A stretch of DNA of 9,099 bases, taken from NCBI GenBank assembly GCA_903927685.1, contig CAIYOB010001308.1, forward strand, positions 1 through 9,099, given 5' to 3'. This DNA is from an uncultured Planctomycetaceae bacterium (lineage in GTDB: Bacteria > Planctomycetota > Planctomycetia > Pirellulales > Pirellulaceae). Below, piece after piece: positions 6,349-9,099 of the stretch (the stretch's first letter is position 1; each line of letters begins with the position of its first letter). The notes under the pieces were generated by a model. It had not been told where the DNA came from, searched no databases, and was given only the letters and a program-made list of their open reading frames with translations. The position numbers and the translations under genes were made by a program.

Positions 6349-7198
6349 GTTGGGCAGCTTGTGGTCGGGCTGGCTGGTCCGGTTGTGGCTGGTCGCCGCC
6401 GGCCTGTTTGCGCTGCTGTCGCTGGCCGCCGCTTGGGGCCAGTTGCAGACGGCGGTGCTGATCGGCTCGCTGCTGTTTCCCTTCCTCGTGTTTCCCTGGT
6501 TCTTGATCGTGATCCTGTTGGGGATCAGCCCGGTCACCGGTTCGCGGCTGGACGCCTTGGCCGACGGGATCCTGTGCCGGCCGATCACGCGTTACGAATA
6601 CCTGGTGGCCAGTTGGGCGGCCCGCGTGCTCACGGTGCTGGCGGTCTTCTTTCTGGTGATTACGCCCTGTGTGCTGTTGGGCACGTTTGCCAAGCGGCCG
6701 GTCGCCGCGGACGCGGTCACCTGGTACGGTATGCTGTGTGCCACGGCGTTGGTCAGCTTGGTGTTGACTTTCCTGGTCTCGCTGGGGTTCCTGGCCGGAA
6801 CGCTGCTGCGGCGCCCGCTGGTGGCCGCCGTGGTGTTGATTTTTCTCTGGTATCCGATCAACTTTGTGTTGCACACATTTTCCTTGGAAGAGTTTTCGCC
6901 GATCAGTCTGAACCAGGCGCTGCCGACGCTGCTGCGGACGCCGTGGCGCGAAGCGCCGGGGAGCCCGGACCGGAAGCTCAGTTCGGAGGATGCGGAAGCG
7001 ATGGCCCGCCAGGCGGCACAGTTCCTGAGCGTCCTGTCGGGCGCCCCGTCTCAGCCGGCACGCCGCGACTCGGGCGATTTCTTTGAGCAAGGCAATTACG
7101 AGGACTTTTCTTTTTGGAGAGTGTTCCTGGGCTACAGTATCCCGACGCTGGCCGCCGTCGCCTTGGCGACTTGGTGTTTCTGCCGGCGCGACCTTTGA
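6278..7198 (+). CDS. ABC-2-type transporter permease
   Basis: This 306-residue membrane protein starts at ATG 6278, preceded by AGAGGA (6264-6269) 8 bases upstream. A second in-frame ATG at 6320 (residue 15) would reduce the overlap with the ATPase gene, and the choice is uncertain. Six hydrophobic helices are visible at about residues 32-53, 57-83, 112-137, 150-175, 180-200 and 281-300. A short cytoplasmic-type stretch (DALADGILCRPITRYEY, about 92-108) lies between helices 2 and 3. It resembles the coupling segment seen in ABC-2 permeases, where 'RP(I/V)sR' follows helix 2. A hydrophilic loop of about 80 residues separates helices 5 and 6. With the upstream ATPase it would form a homodimeric or otherwise assembled exporter. 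The sequence does not reveal what is moved. Confidence 0.88.
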   Translation: MDSGDSSSRSGAALMPALAILQYELGSLWSGWLVRLWLVAAGLFALLSLAAAWGQLQTAVLIGSLLFPFLVFPWFLIVILLGISPVTGSRLDALADGILCRPITRYEYLVASWAARVLTVLAVFFLVITPCVLLGTFAKRPVAADAVTWYGMLCATALVSLVLTFLVSLGFLAGTLLRRPLVAAVVLIFLWYPINFVLHTFSLEEFSPISLNQALPTLLRTPWREAPGSPDRKLSSEDAEAMARQAAQFLSVLSGAPSQPARRDSGDFFEQGNYEDFSFWRVFLGYSIPTLAAVALATWCFCRRDL

Positions 7199-7213
7199 AG
7201 GAGATTTTCCCTG

Positions 7214-8974
7214 ATGAATCGCCGTATCACTGTTTGGGTCCTTGCCCTGTGCTCGCTCCTGGTGTGCCGTGCCGCGGTGGCCGCCGAGCCGCTGCCGCCG
7301 CGCGCCCAGTGGATTCCGCGGGACGCCGTGCTCGTTGTCGATATCGCCCAGCCGGGCCAGCTGCTGGATCGGCTGCTGGACGACCGCGTGACTGGCTTTG
7401 CCACGTCGACGCCTCAGTACCAGGCGGCCACGGACAACGCCGAATTCAAGCAACTGCTGGGCTTGGTCAAGTACTATCAGGAGAAGTACGCGGTCGACTT
7501 CCGCGGCCTGTGCGGAAAATTGCTGGGCGGCGGGATCACGTGGGCCATCGGACCCCAAGAGGCCAGCCTGCTGATCGTCGACACCGAGGACGCCAAACTG
7601 CTGGAGGAAGTCCACGAGTTCCTGCGGGTGATCGCCCGCGGCGAAGCGGAGAAGCGGGGCCAAGCGGACTCGGTCACCTCCGCCGAGTACCGGGGACTGA
7701 CCGGTTGGCGGTTCGGGCCCAACGAAGCGCATGCGATCATCGGCAGCCGCCTGGTACTGACCAACAAGCCGGACTGGCTCAAGGCCGCCGCCGACTTGCG
7801 GCTCGACGGTCCCGAGGCCAGCGTGGCCAAGTCGGCGAACTTCGGCACGGCCCGCGAGGCGATCGGCGCCGGTTCGGTGGCCAGCATCTATGCCGACCTG
7901 GCCCTGCTGAAACAGATCCCCCAGTTGCAGACGGCGTTGTCGCAGAACGCCGAGAATCCGCTGGCCGCGCTGCTGTTCGCTCCCCTGCTGTCCGCGATCC
8001 GCGAGTCGAATTGGCTGGCGATCGGGGCGGGCGTCGAGGACCAGAAACTGGTCCTGGAGGTCGCCATGGACGGCAAGCCCAGCGCCGCCGAGTCGCCGGA
8101 CGGCTTTGCCACGCCAGCCTCGCCCCAGGGCGGTGCGATGCCGAACTTTGCCGTTCCCCGGCAGATCGCTTCGCTGAGCTTCTATCGCGACCTGCACAAG
8201 TTCTACGCCGCCAAGGACCAGCTGTTCCCGGAGCGAACCTCGGGCCTGATCTTCTTCGAAAACATGATGGGCATCTTCTTCACCGGGCGCGACTTGACCG
8301 ACGAGGTGCTGGCCGAGACCAAGCCGGAAGTCCGCTTCGTGGTGGCCGAGCAGCAGTACGATCCGAAGGTTGGCGTCCCGCAGGTTCAGTTGCCGGGATT
8401 TGCCCTGGTGCTGCAAATGAAGAACCCCGACAAGTTCGCCCCGATCGCGGAAGAAGCGTTCCAGAAGGCCCTGGGGCTGGTCAACTTTACCCGCGGGCAA
8501 GCCGCTCAGCCCGGGATGATCATCGATCGGCCCATGTATGCCGACGTCAAGTACACTGTCGCCGCGTTTGCTCCGCCCGCCAAGGCCAGTGAAACGCCGG
8601 TCGGCATGAACTACAACTTCCAGCCCACGCTGGCCATGCCTCAAGGCTATCTGATCATCAGCACCAGCGAGGGACTGGCCCGCGACTTGATCGACGCCGC
8701 CAAGCAAGAAGTCGCTGGCAACGTTCAGCCGCTGGCCGGCATGCACAGCCTGTTGACCGTAGACGGCAGCCGCGTGGCGTCGATCCTGAACGCCAACCGC
8801 GAGAACCTGATCCTGCAGAACATGGTGGAAAAAGGCAGCACGCGGGACGAGGCGGCGGCGGGCCTGGACATGGGCTTGAAGATCGGCCAGGCGATCCGCG
8901 GGGTCAGCCTGAGCATGGGCGCCGGGGAAGGTAAGACGCACGCAAAACTCGAAGTCGCGGTCGAGCTGCCCTGA
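7214..8974 (+). CDS. Exported protein of unknown function, third gene of ABC operon
   Basis: This 586-residue protein starts at ATG 7214, with AAGGAG (7198-7203) overlapping the stop region of the permease gene. The gap is only 15 bp, so co-transcription is likely. The N-terminus is a classical signal peptide (basic NRR, hydrophobic core, AVA then AEP, with cleavage near residues 23/24). No lipobox or other membrane helix is seen. The mature part opens with IPRDAVLVVDIAQPGQLLDRLLDD, a pattern I associate with large planctomycete exported proteins of the DUF3352-like type, but I cannot confirm the family. No catalytic motif or cysteine-rich domain is visible. It may be a substrate-binding, scaffold or chaperone-like partner of the ABC system, but operon position is the only support. 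Confidence 0.85.
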   Translation: MNRRITVWVLALCSLLVCRAAVAAEPLPPRAQWIPRDAVLVVDIAQPGQLLDRLLDDRVTGFATSTPQYQAATDNAEFKQLLGLVKYYQEKYAVDFRGLCGKLLGGGITWAIGPQEASLLIVDTEDAKLLEEVHEFLRVIARGEAEKRGQADSVTSAEYRGLTGWRFGPNEAHAIIGSRLVLTNKPDWLKAAADLRLDGPEASVAKSANFGTAREAIGAGSVASIYADLALLKQIPQLQTALSQNAENPLAALLFAPLLSAIRESNWLAIGAGVEDQKLVLEVAMDGKPSAAESPDGFATPASPQGGAMPNFAVPRQIASLSFYRDLHKFYAAKDQLFPERTSGLIFFENMMGIFFTGRDLTDEVLAETKPEVRFVVAEQQYDPKVGVPQVQLPGFALVLQMKNPDKFAPIAEEAFQKALGLVNFTRGQAAQPGMIIDRPMYADVKYTVAAFAPPAKASETPVGMNYNFQPTLAMPQGYLIISTSEGLARDLIDAAKQEVAGNVQPLAGMHSLLTVDGSRVASILNANRENLILQNMVEKGSTRDEAAAGLDMGLKIGQAIRGVSLSMGAGEGKTHAKLEVAVELP

Positions 8975-8992
8975 AGGGCCAGCGTGGCGTGG

Positions 8993-9072
8993 CTGAGTCG
9001 CTGATTCGTTGGGTGGCTGAGTGGCTAAGTGGCTAAGTCACTGAGTCACTGAGTCACTGAGTCACTGAGTCA
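8993..9072. repeat. Tandem array of ten 8-bp units
   Basis: In register the units are CTGAGTCG, CTGATTCG, TTGGGTGG, CTGAGTGG, CTAAGTGG, CTAAGTCA and then four identical CTGAGTCA. Divergence is greatest at the left and zero over the last four units, which suggests recent expansion at the right end by slippage. It lies 18 bases after the stop of the exported-protein gene and stops about 7 bases before the next palindromic element. Eight-base periodicity without open reading supports a non-coding array. Confidence 0.85.
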
Positions 9073-9079
9073 CTAGGGC

Positions 9080-9099
9080 TGGGTGGCTGGGGTCGAGCC
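9080..9099 (+). repeat. Dispersed inverted-repeat element, copy 3 (cut by window end)
   Basis: Positions 9080-9097 match the left arm of the complete copy (4839-4856) at 17 of 18 bases, in the same orientation. The following CC also agrees. The rest lies outside the window. As with copy 2 it follows the last gene of an operon. Confidence 0.6.

Noticed and set aside
7214..7285. Lipoprotein signal on the exported protein
   Set aside because: The Cys residues in the leader are preceded by Leu or Val at the -1 position, which does not fit a lipobox.
5972..8941. 989-codon antisense open frame across the permease and exported-protein genes
   Set aside because: It is very rich in Gln, Arg, His and Gly, has no domain, and runs opposite genes with clear helices and signal peptide. 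It is a by-product of GC-rich codon use.
8993..9072. CRISPR array
   Set aside because: The units are 8 bases with no spacers, so it is a simple tandem repeat.
1..9099. tRNA, rRNA or riboswitch
   Set aside because: No cloverleaf, rRNA core or known aptamer pattern was recognised in the gene-free stretches.

Overview
The window looks like a chromosomal segment of a planctomycete (Planctomycetota, probably Pirellulales-like). This assignment is inferred from gene content, not from a marker gene. The DNA is GC-rich. All six complete genes lie on the + strand and most have strong AAGGAG-type ribosome sites. The gene set is typical of that phylum: a Gfo/Idh/MocA oxidoreductase, a second one with a Tat leader, a secreted neutral-ceramidase-like hydrolase, and a large exported protein of unknown function. 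Intergenic spaces are full of palindromic and short tandem repeats.

Layout. (1) 2-319: C-terminal end of a hypothetical protein that enters from the left. (2) 320-998: a gene-poor stretch. It holds a 130-bp near-perfect palindrome (MITE-like, 316-445) that overlaps the stop codon of the first gene, a decayed antisense fragment of a Fic/DOC-family gene (562-803), a 5'-truncated copy of a dispersed inverted-repeat element (799-885), and a possible promoter. (3) 999-4812: a tight three-gene operon of cytoplasmic Gfo/Idh/MocA protein, Tat-exported Gfo/Idh/MocA protein and ceramidase-like hydrolase. The gaps are 17 bp and then a 4-bp ATGA overlap. (4) 4813-5328: intergenic, with a complete copy of the dispersed element (perfect 18-bp arms), a run of nine G, and a hexamer-repeat tract folded into a 16-bp perfect stem. 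(5) 5329-8974: a second three-gene operon of ABC ATPase, six-helix ABC-2-type permease (71-bp overlap with the ATPase gene) and a 586-residue protein with a signal peptide. (6) 8975-9099: an 80-bp array of ten 8-bp units, then the left arm of a third copy of the dispersed element, cut by the window end.

How the genes may work together (inference). The first operon pairs two NAD(P)-dependent sugar-type oxidoreductases, one cytoplasmic and one exported, with a secreted zinc amidase/hydrolase fold. This fits processing of a glycosylated or amide-linked substrate partly outside the cytoplasm. The second operon is an ABC-2 export-type transporter with an exported partner whose substrate is not readable from sequence. 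The most distinctive non-coding signal is the set of palindromic elements at the gene-free spaces, one of which abuts the truncated end of the Fic relic.
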